From assembly GCF_900105175.1 (NCBI RefSeq), contig NZ_LT629771.1, positions 3,100,001 through 3,164,000 of the forward strand: a stretch of DNA of 64,000 bases, read 5' to 3'. Source of the DNA: Jiangella sp. DSM 45060 (GTDB taxonomy: Bacteria; Actinomycetota; Actinomycetes; Jiangellales; Jiangellaceae). Shown here one piece after another: positions 50,713-60,069 of the stretch. The translations under genes and the position numbers were made by a program. How positions within the stretch are numbered: the stretch's first letter is position 1; the number at the start of each line of letters is the position of its first letter. The notes under the pieces are model-generated. The model did not search any database. It was not told where the DNA came from and saw nothing but the letters and a program-made list of their open reading frames with translations.

Positions 50713-51129
50713 TCAGGACTCGAGGATGCCGGAGCTCGCGATGATCCAGATCACGACGATGTCGAGCGCGATGATCAGCAGCGCCCAGAACGGGTAGTTC
50801 GGGACGAAGGCGAAGGTGGCGATGGCGCTCATGCCGGCCAGCGCCATGGCGACGCCGCCGGCGATGGCGCTGCCCGTGAAGAGGAACAGCCCCGACACCA
50901 CCAGGATCGCCCCGATGATCAGGTGCCCCCAGCCCCACGCCGTGACGTCGAGGTCGTACGTGTAGCCGGCGCGCGCGGAGAACACGTCGTCGTCGAGGAT
51001 CGCCGCCAGGCCCTGCAGCGCCTGGAGCGCGCCGACCAGCATCAGCAGTATCGCCGCCGGCGCCGCCTTGCTGCGCGCCGTCGCCGCCACCGCCCGCGGC
51101 TCGTCGGTGTCTGATCGGATGTCGGCCAT
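50713..51129 (-). CDS. Small four-helix membrane protein (DUF7144-like)
   Basis: 138 residues. Four membrane helices after a hydrophilic N-terminus of about 22 residues. The motifs YTYDLDVTAWGWGHLIIGAI and FVPNYPFWALLIIALDIVVI are characteristic of a common actinobacterial integral-membrane family of unknown function. Upstream of and probably cotranscribed with the HAD gene (15-bp gap). Confidence 0.82.
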   Translation of the reverse strand: MADIRSDTDEPRAVAATARSKAAPAAILLMLVGALQALQGLAAILDDDVFSARAGYTYDLDVTAWGWGHLIIGAILVVSGLFLFTGSAIAGGVAMALAGMSAIATFAFVPNYPFWALLIIALDIVVIWIIASSGILES

Positions 51130-51212
51130 GCACGCTCCCGCGGTCGTCTCCTTCGAGGATCGGCGCCGGGACCGGCCGGCGCCTCACCCCGGCCGGGTGA
51201 AGGCGCGACACC

Positions 51213-51947
51213 TCAGCCGCGTCCAGCCCGGCGCCGGATCAGCCGTTTGAGCAGCGGGACCAGCATGGCCGCGGCGATCAACGTCAGGCTCACGACCGAG
51301 GCGTACCGATCGACGAGAAGGACGACGTCGACCGCCTGCTGGCCGAGCCCGTAGCCCAGGCCCGCGACCAGGCCGGTCATCGCCAGCGCGCCGGCGAGGT
51401 CGAGGATCAGGAACGTCACCAGGCGCATCCCGGCCATGCCCGCCATCGCGTACACGACCGGGGTCGGGACACCGGGCAGCACGGCGAGCACGACCGCGAC
51501 ACGCAGGGCCCACGGCCGCAGCTCCGTGGCGCGGCCGGCGAACCGCAGGGCGCGCTCGCTGGTCGTGAACATCCTGACGATGCCCAGGCCCCACTGCCGC
51601 CCGGTCCACCACGTCAGCCAGTCGAGCTTCACCATGCCCGCGGCGCCGGCCAGCACGACCAGCCAGAGCGGAGCCTCGCCGACCCGGGCGAACGCGGCGG
51701 CGGCGCCGATGGCCGTGAGGTCGCCGGTGAGGAACGCCAGCATGACCGGATGCGAGGCGAGCAGGAACGGCTTCAGCGGCCGCAGCACCAACCCGAGCGC
51801 CACCACGGCGAGGATCGCGCCCATCAGGGCCAGGTCCACGCGGGTGGCGCGGCCCTGCCACGGCACGAACCGGCGCCACGGGCTGATCGCCGGTGGCGCG
51901 GCATCGGCAGCGGCCAGGCCGCTGGACGTCCGGTCGACGATGCTCAT
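51213..51947 (-). CDS. DedA/VTT-like membrane protein
   Basis: 244 residues, about five or six membrane helices. The pattern ARVGEAPLWLVVLAGAAG and VVLAVLPGVPTPVVYAMAGMAGM resembles the re-entrant loops and Pro-Gly turns of VTT/DedA proteins, which flip or scramble lipids. The match is partial, so function is uncertain. First of a - strand set with the DUF7144-like and HAD genes. Confidence 0.7.
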   Translation of the reverse strand: MSIVDRTSSGLAAADAAPPAISPWRRFVPWQGRATRVDLALMGAILAVVALGLVLRPLKPFLLASHPVMLAFLTGDLTAIGAAAAFARVGEAPLWLVVLAGAAGMVKLDWLTWWTGRQWGLGIVRMFTTSERALRFAGRATELRPWALRVAVVLAVLPGVPTPVVYAMAGMAGMRLVTFLILDLAGALAMTGLVAGLGYGLGQQAVDVVLLVDRYASVVSLTLIAAAMLVPLLKRLIRRRAGRG

Positions 51948-52088
51948 GCTCCAAGGCTGGGCGCCTCGCCGCGCAAACAGCAGGTGCGCCTGTCACGAGT
52001 CGGTCGTGCACATCGCAGGGCCGGAAGGTGCGCGTCATGGATACCTGGCCCGTGACGTGCATCGACGGACGATCCCTCCTGCCGCGTC

Positions 52089-52097
52089 TGATAAAAT
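52089..52097 (+). promoter_or_regulatory. Extended -10 promoter of the ABC-F transcript
   Basis: TGATAAAAT reads as an extended -10 (TG-N-TAAAAT). No good -35 is visible at the right distance. The predicted start point, about 7 nt after the hexamer, coincides with the A of the leader-peptide ATG at 52104. The gene-free stretch 51948-52265 otherwise contains only this promoter, the leader peptide and the untranslated leader. Confidence 0.55.
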
Positions 52098-52103
52098 TGC
52101 GAC

Positions 52104-52124
52104 ATGCATCTGTACTTCCTGTGA
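52104..52124 (+). CDS. Leader peptide MHLYFL upstream of ABC-F
   Basis: Six codons and a stop at the very 5' end of the predicted transcript, 142 nt before the ABC-F gene. Its TGA overlaps TGACGGC (52122-52128), which can pair with GCCGTCA (52203-52209). A ribosome stalled by an antibiotic on this peptide would prevent that pairing. Such leaders regulate ABC-F and Erm resistance genes by attenuation. Too short to be more than a candidate. Confidence 0.5.
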   Translation: MHLYFL

Positions 52125-52265
52125 CGGCTGAGTGGGCCGGCCGCGCTCGTTGAGTCATTCCGAGCCTGCGGCGGCTGCTTCGTTCTGGCCCCTTCTCCGG
52201 TCGCCGTCATCTGCGTACCCGTGTGCCTGTTTCCTGGCTGTGGTGCGCCCGTTCGAAGGATGCGA

Positions 52266-53915
52266 ATGCGCACCCACCGTCTTCCCGCGCGCCATCGCGC
52301 GCAGCTCATGGCCGCCGATGTCTCCGTGACACGAGGCGCCACCCCCGTTCTGAACCACGTCGACCTCACGCTGACCCCGTCATCGCGGGTCGCGATCGTC
52401 GGCGAGAACGGGAGAGGAAAGTCGACCCTGCTCCAGGTGCTGGCGGGAACGCTCGACCCCGACGCTGGAACCGTCCAGCGCGTCGGCACGATCGGTGTCG
52501 CCGAGCAGGAGATGGACACCGCCGACGAACGCACCGTCGGGCAAGCCGTCGCCGACGCGATCGCCGACGCGCTCGCGGCGTTGGCGAGGCTCGACGCCGC
52601 CGGCCACGCACTCACCGAGGACACCGAGTCCGCGGCCGCGGAGTACGCGGCCGCACTGGAACTCGTCGACGTGCTCGACGCGTGGGATGCCGAGCGCCGG
52701 GTGCGGATCGCACTCGACGCGCTCGACGCGGAGACCGAGATGACGAGACCGCTCGCCGAGCTCTCCGTGGGACAGCGCTATCGCGTGCGCCTGGCGTGCC
52801 TGCTGGGCGCCGACGACGACTTCCTGCTGCTCGACGAGCCGACGAATCATCTCGATCGCGGCGGGCTCGAGTTCCTGACCGCCCGACTCCGGTCACGCGA
52901 CGGTGGTGTGGTGGTCGTCAGTCACGACCGAGCTCTCCTGTCGGACATCGCGGAGACCATCGTCGATCTCGACGCGTCACCCGACGGCCGTCCGCGCGTC
53001 TACGGGAACGGCTACTCGGGCTACCGGGAGGGACGACTGGCCGAACGGGAACGCTGGGAACAGGAGTACGAGCGGCAGCAGGCCGAACGCGCTCGGCTGC
53101 AGGACAGCCTGGCCGACGCGCAGAACCGGCTCGTCTCGGGGTGGCGGCCGGAGAAGGGCGCGAACAAGCACGGGCGCGCCACCCGCGCCGGCGGCATCGC
53201 CCAGACCGTTCACCGGCGTCGGGAGGCGCTCGACGCGCACGCCGTCACCGTTCCCGAACCGCCACTGGAGTTCCGGTTCCCCGAGCTTCGCGCTCGGGCC
53301 GGCGCGACGTTGCTGAGCGTCGAGGACGTCGGCGTCGCCGGGCGGCTGCGCGGGCCGGTGTCGTTCTCACTGTCCCGGCGCGGCCGGCTGGTCGTGACCG
53401 GTCCGAACGGCGCCGGCAAGTCCACCCTGCTCAGAGTCGCCGCCGCCGAGCTGGCACCGGATACGGGCTCGGTGCGCAGGCCCGGCGGCACCCGTCTGGG
53501 CTTCCTGCGTCAGGAGAGCGATCTGCCGCCCGATCGGCGGGCCGGCGAGGTGTACGACACGCACGTCGACGCGCTCGTCGCCTCCGGCGCCGTGCCGTCG
53601 CCGGAGGCGATCGGCCTGTCGCAACTCGGTCTGCTGAAGCCGCGAGAGTCGGGCCGGCGGGTGGGCGAGCTCTCGGTGGGCCAGCAACGCCGCCTCGACC
53701 TGGCGCTCGTGCTCGCCATGCGCCCCCACGTGCTGCTCCTGGACGAGCCGACCAACCATCTGTCCATCGCGCTCGTGGACGAACTCACCGAAGCGCTGGG
53801 CGACACCCAGGCGGCCGTCGTCGTGTCCTCTCACGACCGGCAGCTCCTTCGCGACGTGGCCGGGTGGCCGAGCATCGACCTGTCCGCGCCGGCCGGCATC
53901 GGGGCGCCGGCCTGA
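52266..53915 (+). CDS. ABC-F family ATPase, antibiotic-resistance (ribosome protection) type
   Basis: 549 residues, two ABC domains and no membrane helices. The first domain has [20 protein letters not shown] and [11 protein letters not shown]. The linker at about 240-310 is helical and charged ([20 protein letters not shown]). The second domain has [20 protein letters not shown] and [15 protein letters not shown] proteins bind the ribosomal E site; this branch displaces macrolides, lincosamides, pleuromutilins or similar drugs. The start ATG at 52266 follows GAAGG; an ATG at 52260 overlaps that RBS. The leader peptide upstream fits drug-induced expression. The gene is visibly a little less GC-rich than its neighbours, compatible with transfer. 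Confidence 0.87.
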   Translation: MRTHRLPARHRAQLMAADVSVTRGATPVLNHVDLTLTPSSRVAIVGENGRGKSTLLQVLAGTLDPDAGTVQRVGTIGVAEQEMDTADERTVGQAVADAIADALAALARLDAAGHALTEDTESAAAEYAAALELVDVLDAWDAERRVRIALDALDAETEMTRPLAELSVGQRYRVRLACLLGADDDFLLLDEPTNHLDRGGLEFLTARLRSRDGGVVVVSHDRALLSDIAETIVDLDASPDGRPRVYGNGYSGYREGRLAERERWEQEYERQQAERARLQDSLADAQNRLVSGWRPEKGANKHGRATRAGGIAQTVHRRREALDAHAVTVPEPPLEFRFPELRARAGATLLSVEDVGVAGRLRGPVSFSLSRRGRLVVTGPNGAGKSTLLRVAAAELAPDTGSVRRPGGTRLGFLRQESDLPPDRRAGEVYDTHVDALVASGAVPSPEAIGLSQLGLLKPRESGRRVGELSVGQQRRLDLALVLAMRPHVLLLDEPTNHLSIALVDELTEALGDTQAAVVVSSHDRQLLRDVAGWPSIDLSAPAGIGAPA

Positions 53916-53931
53916 GGTCGGGTGCGGCGGG

Positions 53932-54984
53932 TCAGGAACCCGGCGCCGTCCAGTCGCCGTAGAGCTCGACGTAGGCCCGGCCGGTGCTGCGCCGGCCGGC
54001 GTGGGTGCCGGTCACGGCGCAGGCGGCCTCGTAGAGACCGCGCGGCTGGCCGGGGTAGTACACGTCGAGTTCCTGCTCGGTGACGAGCGAGCGGACGTCG
54101 AGGCGGGTGTCGCGGCCGGGGACCTCGACGCGCCAGCGGGTGGGGTAGGTCTGGCCGGTCAGCGGGCTGGTCCAGAAGTCGCGGGCGTGCTCGGCGAGCG
54201 GGACGATCGACGCGACCGTGTGGTGACCGCCGGGGTCGACGATGGTGGCATAGGCCTGGTCGTCGCCGTCCTGGACCAGGTTCCACACGTTGAGGCGGTC
54301 GCCGTCGTCGAGGTGGACCGCCATCCAGCTCCAGCGCTGGATGTTGGCCCAGTGCCAGGTGCCCCACTGCCGGTCGAGCCAGGACGTGCCGCGCACCCGG
54401 TGCGGATGGCCGTCGATGGTGAGGGTGCCGCGCGTGGCCAGTGACGGCAGCGAGTAGTAGTAGCTGAAACCGTCGGCGAACGGGATCAGGCCGGTGCCGC
54501 CGGGGTACAGCACCGGGCCGGCGTGGCGCAGCGTCAGGTCGATCCGCGCGTCCGGGAGGCTCGCGGTGAGGCGCATGTCGTCCATGGGTCCGGCCAGCGT
54601 GGCGGCGGGCGTGCGGAGGTCGAGCCCGTCGGTGGAGAACGTCACCTCGCCGGGCTCGAAGCGTTCGACCAGCCCGCGGTGCGTCGCGGCGGACACGTCG
54701 GTGATCGCCGCGTGCACCTCCGGCCCCGCGCTGGAGCGGTTGATCGTGACCTCGTAGCCGTACCAGAGCCGCCCGGCCCGGACGTGGCCGACGACGTACC
54801 ACCATTCGTAGACGACCTCGGGGTCGGAGGCCTGGTCGTCCGGCAGCCGCACGTAGCGGGGGAAGGTCTGTGCCGCAGGCCGATCCGGCGCGGCGGCGGC
54901 CCGTGCCGGCGTCAGCGGGCCGAGGACGGGCGCCGCGGTGGCGGCCAGGCCGAGCGCGAGGACGGTTCGTCTGCTGGTGGTCAT
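53932..54984 (-). CDS. Secreted lipocalin-like protein (AttH/CrtC type)
   Basis: 350 residues. A twin-arginine signal (TTSRRTVLALGLAATAAPVL) leads to export. The mature part has the two tandem lipocalin-like barrels of the AttH/carotenoid 1,2-hydratase family, with hallmark VYEWWYVVGHVRAG near the start and TSWLDRQWGTWHW in the middle. The family binds or hydrates isoprenoids or other lipids. It ends an operon with a small membrane protein and an MMPL transporter, so it may receive or modify the exported lipid. Confidence 0.85.
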   Translation of the reverse strand: MTTSRRTVLALGLAATAAPVLGPLTPARAAAAPDRPAAQTFPRYVRLPDDQASDPEVVYEWWYVVGHVRAGRLWYGYEVTINRSSAGPEVHAAITDVSAATHRGLVERFEPGEVTFSTDGLDLRTPAATLAGPMDDMRLTASLPDARIDLTLRHAGPVLYPGGTGLIPFADGFSYYYSLPSLATRGTLTIDGHPHRVRGTSWLDRQWGTWHWANIQRWSWMAVHLDDGDRLNVWNLVQDGDDQAYATIVDPGGHHTVASIVPLAEHARDFWTSPLTGQTYPTRWRVEVPGRDTRLDVRSLVTEQELDVYYPGQPRGLYEAACAVTGTHAGRRSTGRAYVELYGDWTAPGS

Positions 54985-55664
54985 GGGGTCTGCCTTTCCG
55001 ACGGCGGATGGGCGGGGGTACGGGTCCGGAGCAGGACGATGCCGTACCAGGCGATCCAGACGACCCAGAGCAGCCATCCGGCCAGCCCGAGCAGGTCGAC
55101 CGCGCCAGGGTCGTCGAACACCAGCGGGAGCAGGAGGGCCGCGCTGAGCTGGAGCGCTCCGGCGATGAACCCGAGGAGGGCGTGCGCGGAGCGGATGAGC
55201 CCGGAACGACGTCCCGCGACCGACAGGCCGAGCATCGCTGTGGCGAGGAAGGTGCCGTTGAACGCGAACAGCGCCTCGTTCAACCTCCACAGGGCCTTGG
55301 TGGCCGACGCGTCCGAGGCGGTGCCGGTCAGCGCGAGCCTGGTGGCGGTGAAGACCGTGAAGGTGGCGTTCTGCAGCACCAGACCGGACAGGCCGACCAG
55401 CGACCATGCCTCGCCGCGGGCCCGCTCGGACGGCCACACGGCCGCGACGACGGCGGCGCCGAACAGGACGGCCAGCAGCCACGCGGCGACGGCGAGGGTT
55501 CCGCTGAGCCCGATGAGGCCGGCGTGGGAGCCGAAGTAGTCGGCGACTTCGTCGAGCGGGTCGCCGATGACCGGCAGGTGGGTCGGCGCCAGCGCCAGGT
55601 TGGTGCCGCCCAGGAGGGAGGCGAAGCCGATCGCGGCCCAGCCGCCGATACGGGAGAAGGTCAT
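54981..55664 (-). CDS. Six-helix membrane protein of unknown function
   Basis: 227 residues with six predicted membrane helices and short loops. No recognised family. ATGA overlaps with both the MMPL gene before it and the lipocalin-like gene after it show that it belongs to that module. Trp-rich helix GWLLWVVWIAWYGIVLL lies near the C-terminus. Confidence 0.72.
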   Translation of the reverse strand: MTFSRIGGWAAIGFASLLGGTNLALAPTHLPVIGDPLDEVADYFGSHAGLIGLSGTLAVAAWLLAVLFGAAVVAAVWPSERARGEAWSLVGLSGLVLQNATFTVFTATRLALTGTASDASATKALWRLNEALFAFNGTFLATAMLGLSVAGRRSGLIRSAHALLGFIAGALQLSAALLLPLVFDDPGAVDLLGLAGWLLWVVWIAWYGIVLLRTRTPAHPPSERQTP

Positions 55665-57868
55665 GGCACGCGCTCCTTCGCGGGCTGAGTGGTGACGGTG
55701 TCCGGCGACGATTCCAGGTTGAGCCGGGGCAGCCGGCGGGCCAGGGCGGGCGGCATCCACCAGGCCCAGCGGCCCATGAGCTGCATCGCCGCGGGGACCA
55801 CCAGGCACCGGATGATGACGGCGTCGACGAAGATCGCGACCGCCATGCCGAACCCGATCTGTTGCAGCAGCCGTTGCGGGCTGAGCATGAACGCGCCGAA
55901 GATCAGGATCATGATCAGCCCGGCCGCCGTGATGACGGCGCCGGTGTGCGCCAGGCCCTCCCGCACCGCGGCCGCGTCGCTGCCGGTGCGCTCGCGTTCC
56001 TCGTGGATGCGGGAGACGAGGAACACCTCGTAGTCCATCGAGAGCCCGAACACGATCGCGAACACCAGGATCGGGAGGTAGGCCTCGATCGGAGCCGGTT
56101 CGATGCCGAACAGTCCCTCCTGGAACACCAGCGTCATCGCGCCGAGCGCGGCGCCGATGCTGAGCAGGTTCAGCACGGCGGCCTTGATCGGGATCAGGAC
56201 CGACCGGAACACGGCCATCAGGATCAGCAGCGACAGCCCGACGACGATCGCGATGAAGTACGGCATCCGGTCCGCGACCTTCCCGGCGTAGTCCTGCGTC
56301 GCCGCGGTCGCGCCGCCGACGAGGAAGTCGGCTCCGGTCCGCTCCGACAGCGCCGGCAGGACGTCCCCGCGCAGGGCGCTGACGAGGCCGGCGGTCCGCT
56401 CGTCCTGCGGCGACGACTCCGGGATGGCCAGGAGGGTGGCGACCCGGCCGTCCTCACTGAGCTCCGGTGGTGTCGTGGCCGCGACGCCCTCCGTGCCGGC
56501 GAGGGTGTCCGCCGCCGCCTCGGCCGGACGTTCGGCACCGCCGTCACCGCCGTCCACGACGACGAGCAGCGGGCCGTTCACCCCGGGCCCGAAGCCCTCG
56601 GCGAGCAGGTCGTAGGCCTGCCGGCTCGTGGTGTCCGGCGGGTCGTTGCCGGCGTCGGCGAAGCCCAGACGCAGGTTCAGCGCCGGGACGGCGAGGGCGC
56701 CGAGCACGACGACGGCCAGCACGATCGCCGCGACGGGACGCCGCTGGACGGCGGTGGCGAGGCGGCGCCACCTCGCGCCCTCCGTCCGGCCCGGGTGCCT
56801 CGCCGCCCGTTTCGCCGCACGAGCGGTGAACTGGCGGGCGAAGCGCCGCCCGAACAGCGCGAGCAGGGCGGGCAGCAGCGTCAGCGACGCGATCATGGTC
56901 GCGAGCACCGTCAGCGCGAGCGCCAGGGCCGACCCCTGCACCGAGCCCAGCCCGAGCGTCACCAGCCCCAGCAGCGCCACGATCACCGTCGTTCCGGCGA
57001 AGAAGACCGTCCGCCCGGCGGAGTCGATGGCCGTCGTCGCGGCCGCTCCCGGCGCACTGCCGCGGAGCAGCTCGGTGCGGTAGCGCGCGAAGATCAGCAG
57101 GGCGTAGTCGATGCCGACGCCCAGCCCCACCAGCACCATGAGGTACTGGGTGTAGGACGTGATCGCGAACAGGTGCGACGCCACGACGATGACGCCGACG
57201 GTCGAGCCGACCGCGAACAGCGCGGTGACGATCGGCAGGCCGGCCGCGATGACCGTGCCGAACATCAGCACCAGGATCACCAGCGCGGCCAGGATCCCGA
57301 CCGCCTCGGCGGCGCCGGTCTCCCCCTCCGCCAGCAGCCGGGCCGCCGCGCCGCCCACCTCGACCTCGAGGCCGGACATCTCGGCGGACTGCGCGGTGTC
57401 GACGATGCGCCGCACGTCGTCGAGCGGCAGGTCGTCGGACGCGACGTCGAGCGTGGCCGTCGCGTAGCCGATGGTGCCGTCGGGTGCGACCGTGGCCGGG
57501 CTCACGTAGGGGCTCTCCAGGCCGCTGACGTGCGGCAGGGCCGCGACCTCGGCGAGCGCCCGCTCGACCTCGTCCCGGACGGAGGGATCGTCGAGCCCGG
57601 CGTCGGCGTGGAAGACGATCTGCAGCGTGTCGCCGGCCCGGCCGAACCCGTGCTCGTCCAGCAGGTCGGCCGCGTGCTGCGATTCCGTGCCCGGCAGCGA
57701 GACGTCGTTGCGGTAGTCGTCGCCGGTGACCGACGCGGCCACCCAGATGCCGGCCAGCACCAGCGCCCACGCGCCGATCGCCGCGAGGCTGTGCCGCTGG
57801 GCGAACCGCGCGATCCGGACGAACACCCCGGCGCGGGCCGGCTCGCGTACGGCGCTATCGGCGGCCAT
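55661..57868 (-). CDS. MMPL-family RND transporter
   Basis: 735 residues in two repeats: helix 1, a large extracytoplasmic loop (about 60-190), five helices, then the same again. The intramembrane proton-relay motifs are present (GLGVGIDYALLIFARYR and FGLSMDYEVFLVSRIHEER, each with the Asp-Tyr pair). It exports lipids or hydrophobic drugs with the proton gradient. It is the first gene of an operon with a membrane protein and a lipocalin-like protein, divergent from a TetR gene. Confidence 0.93.
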   Translation of the reverse strand: MAADSAVREPARAGVFVRIARFAQRHSLAAIGAWALVLAGIWVAASVTGDDYRNDVSLPGTESQHAADLLDEHGFGRAGDTLQIVFHADAGLDDPSVRDEVERALAEVAALPHVSGLESPYVSPATVAPDGTIGYATATLDVASDDLPLDDVRRIVDTAQSAEMSGLEVEVGGAAARLLAEGETGAAEAVGILAALVILVLMFGTVIAAGLPIVTALFAVGSTVGVIVVASHLFAITSYTQYLMVLVGLGVGIDYALLIFARYRTELLRGSAPGAAATTAIDSAGRTVFFAGTTVIVALLGLVTLGLGSVQGSALALALTVLATMIASLTLLPALLALFGRRFARQFTARAAKRAARHPGRTEGARWRRLATAVQRRPVAAIVLAVVVLGALAVPALNLRLGFADAGNDPPDTTSRQAYDLLAEGFGPGVNGPLLVVVDGGDGGAERPAEAAADTLAGTEGVAATTPPELSEDGRVATLLAIPESSPQDERTAGLVSALRGDVLPALSERTGADFLVGGATAATQDYAGKVADRMPYFIAIVVGLSLLILMAVFRSVLIPIKAAVLNLLSIGAALGAMTLVFQEGLFGIEPAPIEAYLPILVFAIVFGLSMDYEVFLVSRIHEERERTGSDAAAVREGLAHTGAVITAAGLIMILIFGAFMLSPQRLLQQIGFGMAVAIFVDAVIIRCLVVPAAMQLMGRWAWWMPPALARRLPRLNLESSPDTVTTQPAKERVP

Positions 57869-57948
57869 GGACGCTCCTCCGGAGCCCCCGGCGGGCGAGG
57901 TGGATGGAAGGGTGGTGCGCGCGGCACCGGAATACTGTCATACACCTA

Positions 57949-57978
57949 CTCTATTCATTAGAGCGTACGTAAAGTCAA
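57949..57978. promoter_or_regulatory. Divergent MMPL/TetR control region
   Basis: CTCTATTCATTAGAG (57949-57963) has 5-bp inverted arms. It adjoins CGTACG and a - strand TTGACT (57978-57973) placed 17 nt before AATAGA. This AT-richer patch is the only plausible promoter-operator for the MMPL operon and the TetR gene. Assignment of the exact operator is tentative. Confidence 0.4.
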
Positions 57979-57989
57979 TAGGAGACGGC

Positions 57990-58634
57990 ATGCCCGACGG
58001 ACCCACGAAGCGCCGCTACGACTCGCACCGACGAGATGCGCAGGCGCTGCGGACCCGCGCCGAGATCGCGCAGGCGGCGCGCCGGCTCTTCCTCGCGCAG
58101 GGCTGGGCCGCCACCACCGTCCGCGACGTCGCCCGCGAGGCCGGCGTCTCCGCGCCGACGGTCTATGCCACCTACCAGAGCAAGACCGGCCTGGCCCGCG
58201 CGCTCGCCGACGCCGCCGACCTCTCGGCCGACCCGGCGCGGATGATCGACGAGCTGGAGGACCTCGCCGCCGACCCCGCCGGCCAGCTCGGTGCCATGGC
58301 CGCGTACGACCGCCGCCTCTACGAACGTGCCGGCGACGTCATCAGGCTGATCCGCGACGCCGGCCGCGGCGAACCCGACCTCGCCGCCCTGTACACCAAC
58401 GGCCGCAAGGCCGCCGACCACAACCGGCGGCAGGTGTTCGAGTCGTGGCCGCCGGGATCGCTGCGCGACGGACTGGACCTCGGCACCGCGATCGACATCT
58501 ACGCCGCCCTCTGCAACATCGACGCCTACACCACCCTCACCGACGAGCGTCGCTGGACGCCCGGCCGGATCGAGCAGTGGTGGCGCGAAGCACTTCCCCG
58601 CGAACTGCTCGCGCCAGGCCGCCGCCGGCCGTGA
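57990..58634 (+). CDS. TetR-family regulator
   Basis: 214 residues. HTH TVRDVAREAGVSAPTVYATYQSKTG at about residues 43-67 (the core is VAREAGVSAPTVYATY). The C-terminal domain ends WTPGRIEQWWREAL. The RBS GGAGACGGC precedes the ATG. Divergent from the MMPL operon, which it probably represses. Confidence 0.9.
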   Translation: MPDGPTKRRYDSHRRDAQALRTRAEIAQAARRLFLAQGWAATTVRDVAREAGVSAPTVYATYQSKTGLARALADAADLSADPARMIDELEDLAADPAGQLGAMAAYDRRLYERAGDVIRLIRDAGRGEPDLAALYTNGRKAADHNRRQVFESWPPGSLRDGLDLGTAIDIYAALCNIDAYTTLTDERRWTPGRIEQWWREALPRELLAPGRRRP

Positions 58635-58656
58635 CCAGGCGGGCCCGACGGCTCGC

Positions 58657-59532
58657 TCAGGCCGGGGCGGGCAGGTCGATCGAAGCGAGCTTGGCCGGGT
58701 CGATGACGAGGTGGATGCCGGTGATCCGGCCCGCGGCGACGGTGAAGGCCATCACGGAGAGCGGGGTTCCGTCGGCGCGCCAGGACATGTGACCGGGACT
58801 GCCGTTGACCAGCACGGGCCGATGACGAGCCGCCGCACCGGAGAACCCGCGGGCGCCGGCGACGACCTCGGTGGCGCCGAGGGTGACGACCACGCCGTCG
58901 GGGGTGTCGACGGCCAGCTTCACGTTCGGGTCCAGGACCCGCAGGAGCGCTTCGAAGTCGCCGCCGACGGCGGCGGCGCGGAACGCCTGGACGACCTCTC
59001 GGTGCTCGCGCCTCCGACCCACCGGCCGCTCCGTGGCGTGCACCTTCCGGCGGGCGCGACTGGCGATCGTCTTGGCCGTGTCGGCGGATTTGCCCAGGAT
59101 CTGGCCGATGTCGTGGAACGGGACCGCGAACATGTCGTGCAGGACGAACGCCAGCCGCTCGTTCGGGGTGAGCGAGTCGAGCACGACGAGCAGGGCGAGG
59201 CCGACCGAGTCGGCCAGCGCCATCTGCTCGTCCGGCGCGGGATCGTCGTCGGGCGTCACCACGAGGTCCGCGAACTCGTGCCCGTAGGCGGTCTCGGGGT
59301 GGGCCCGGCGCGATCTCAGCAGGTCCAGGCTGATGCGGCCGACCACGGTGGTCAGCCACCCCGCCAGGTTGGCGATGGTCGCGTCGTCCTGGCGGACCAG
59401 GCGCATCCAGGCTTCCTGGACCACGTCCTCTGCGTCGGCGTGCGATCCCAGCACGCGGTACGCGACGGCGCGCAGCCGGTCGCGCTGGGCTTCGAACGCC
59501 TCGGCCAGCGGACCGGACGGGTGCTCGGTCAC
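58657..59532 (-). CDS. ECF-type sigma factor with SnoaL-like C-terminal domain
   Basis: 291 residues. Region 2 (AEAFEAQRDRLRAVAYRVLG, SHADAEDVVQEAWMRL) and region 4 (LTPNERLAFVLHDMFAVPF, DIGQILGKSADTAKTIASRA), then an NTF2/SnoaL-like extension. The C-terminal IDPAKLASIDLP is reminiscent of the NPDKL motif of ECF41, but the WLPEP linker is absent, so this is a related SnoaL-bearing group. It starts with GTG overlapping the VOC gene stop (GTGA). Cotranscription suggests it controls or is modulated with that gene. Confidence 0.88.
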   Translation of the reverse strand: MTEHPSGPLAEAFEAQRDRLRAVAYRVLGSHADAEDVVQEAWMRLVRQDDATIANLAGWLTTVVGRISLDLLRSRRAHPETAYGHEFADLVVTPDDDPAPDEQMALADSVGLALLVVLDSLTPNERLAFVLHDMFAVPFHDIGQILGKSADTAKTIASRARRKVHATERPVGRRREHREVVQAFRAAAVGGDFEALLRVLDPNVKLAVDTPDGVVVTLGATEVVAGARGFSGAAARHRPVLVNGSPGHMSWRADGTPLSVMAFTVAAGRITGIHLVIDPAKLASIDLPAPA

Positions 59533-59921
59533 GGCTTGCGCTGCTGCCGCAGCGAGATCCGGTTCCCGTCCGGGTCGACCGCCTCGACGCGGACCCCGAA
59601 CGGATAGTCCACGGGTTCGGGCTCGACGAAGGCGACGCCGCGCCGGCGCAGGATCTCGAACTCCTTGCGCAGGTCGTCGGTCTCGAGGATCACCGGACCG
59701 GGCGCGACCGCCTGCCCCATCCCCCGCGGCTGTCCCGCGGCCGCCGCGTGCGACCACAGGATGATCTGCACCGGGCTGCCGGGAACGCCGACGGTGAGGA
59801 ACCGTCCGTCGGGCCCCGGGAAGTCGACGCGCTTCTCCAGCCCGAGCCCCTCGGTGTAGAACTCCAGCGCGCGGTCCTGATCGGTGACGTAGACCGTCGC
59901 GTACATGAGGTTCGCCAGCAT
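59529..59921 (-). CDS. VOC (glyoxalase/dioxygenase-like) protein
   Basis: 130 residues with two beta-alpha-beta-beta-beta modules. The opening MYATVYVTDQDRALEFYTEGLGLEK (at about residues 6-30) and closing VEAVDPDGNRISLRQ are standard. It is likely a small metalloprotein or ligand-binding protein; metal-ligand Glu and His are not all obvious. Translationally coupled to the ECF sigma gene. Confidence 0.9.
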   Translation of the reverse strand: MLANLMYATVYVTDQDRALEFYTEGLGLEKRVDFPGPDGRFLTVGVPGSPVQIILWSHAAAAGQPRGMGQAVAPGPVILETDDLRKEFEILRRRGVAFVEPEPVDYPFGVRVEAVDPDGNRISLRQQRKP

Positions 59922-60016
59922 CCCGTTCTCGATTCACTCGTCGTCGTGACGACCATGTGCGTTCCGTCGTCACCCCCATGACGAGCGCGGGCGGGAGAAG
60001 GTAACAGCCCCGGCGA

Positions 60017-60057
60017 GCGGCGGGGTGGCGGAGCAGGTCGCTCCGGCACCCCGCCGT
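60017..60057 (-). terminator. Strong hairpin after the GH20 gene
   Basis: 18-nt arms at 60017-60034 and 60040-60057 pair at 16 positions around a 5-nt loop (AGGTC). It starts 13 bp beyond the GH20 stop and could act in both directions. Confidence 0.75.
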
Positions 60058-60069
60058 CGTTCGCGACGC

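Noticed and set aside
52221..52265. Longer ABC-F start at 52221
   Set aside because: Not preceded by an RBS, and it adds a Cys-rich stretch foreign to the family; ATG at 52266 has GAAGG upstream.
52125..52265. A rho-independent attenuator in the ABC-F leader
   Set aside because: Only a 7-bp long-range pairing and weak GC stems were found by eye, with no U-run; kept as a folding suggestion, not a terminator call.
54523..55539. 338-codon + strand frame opposite the lipocalin-like and membrane protein genes
   Set aside because: Shadow frame; the opposite strand has a Tat signal, lipocalin motifs and ATGA-coupled genes.
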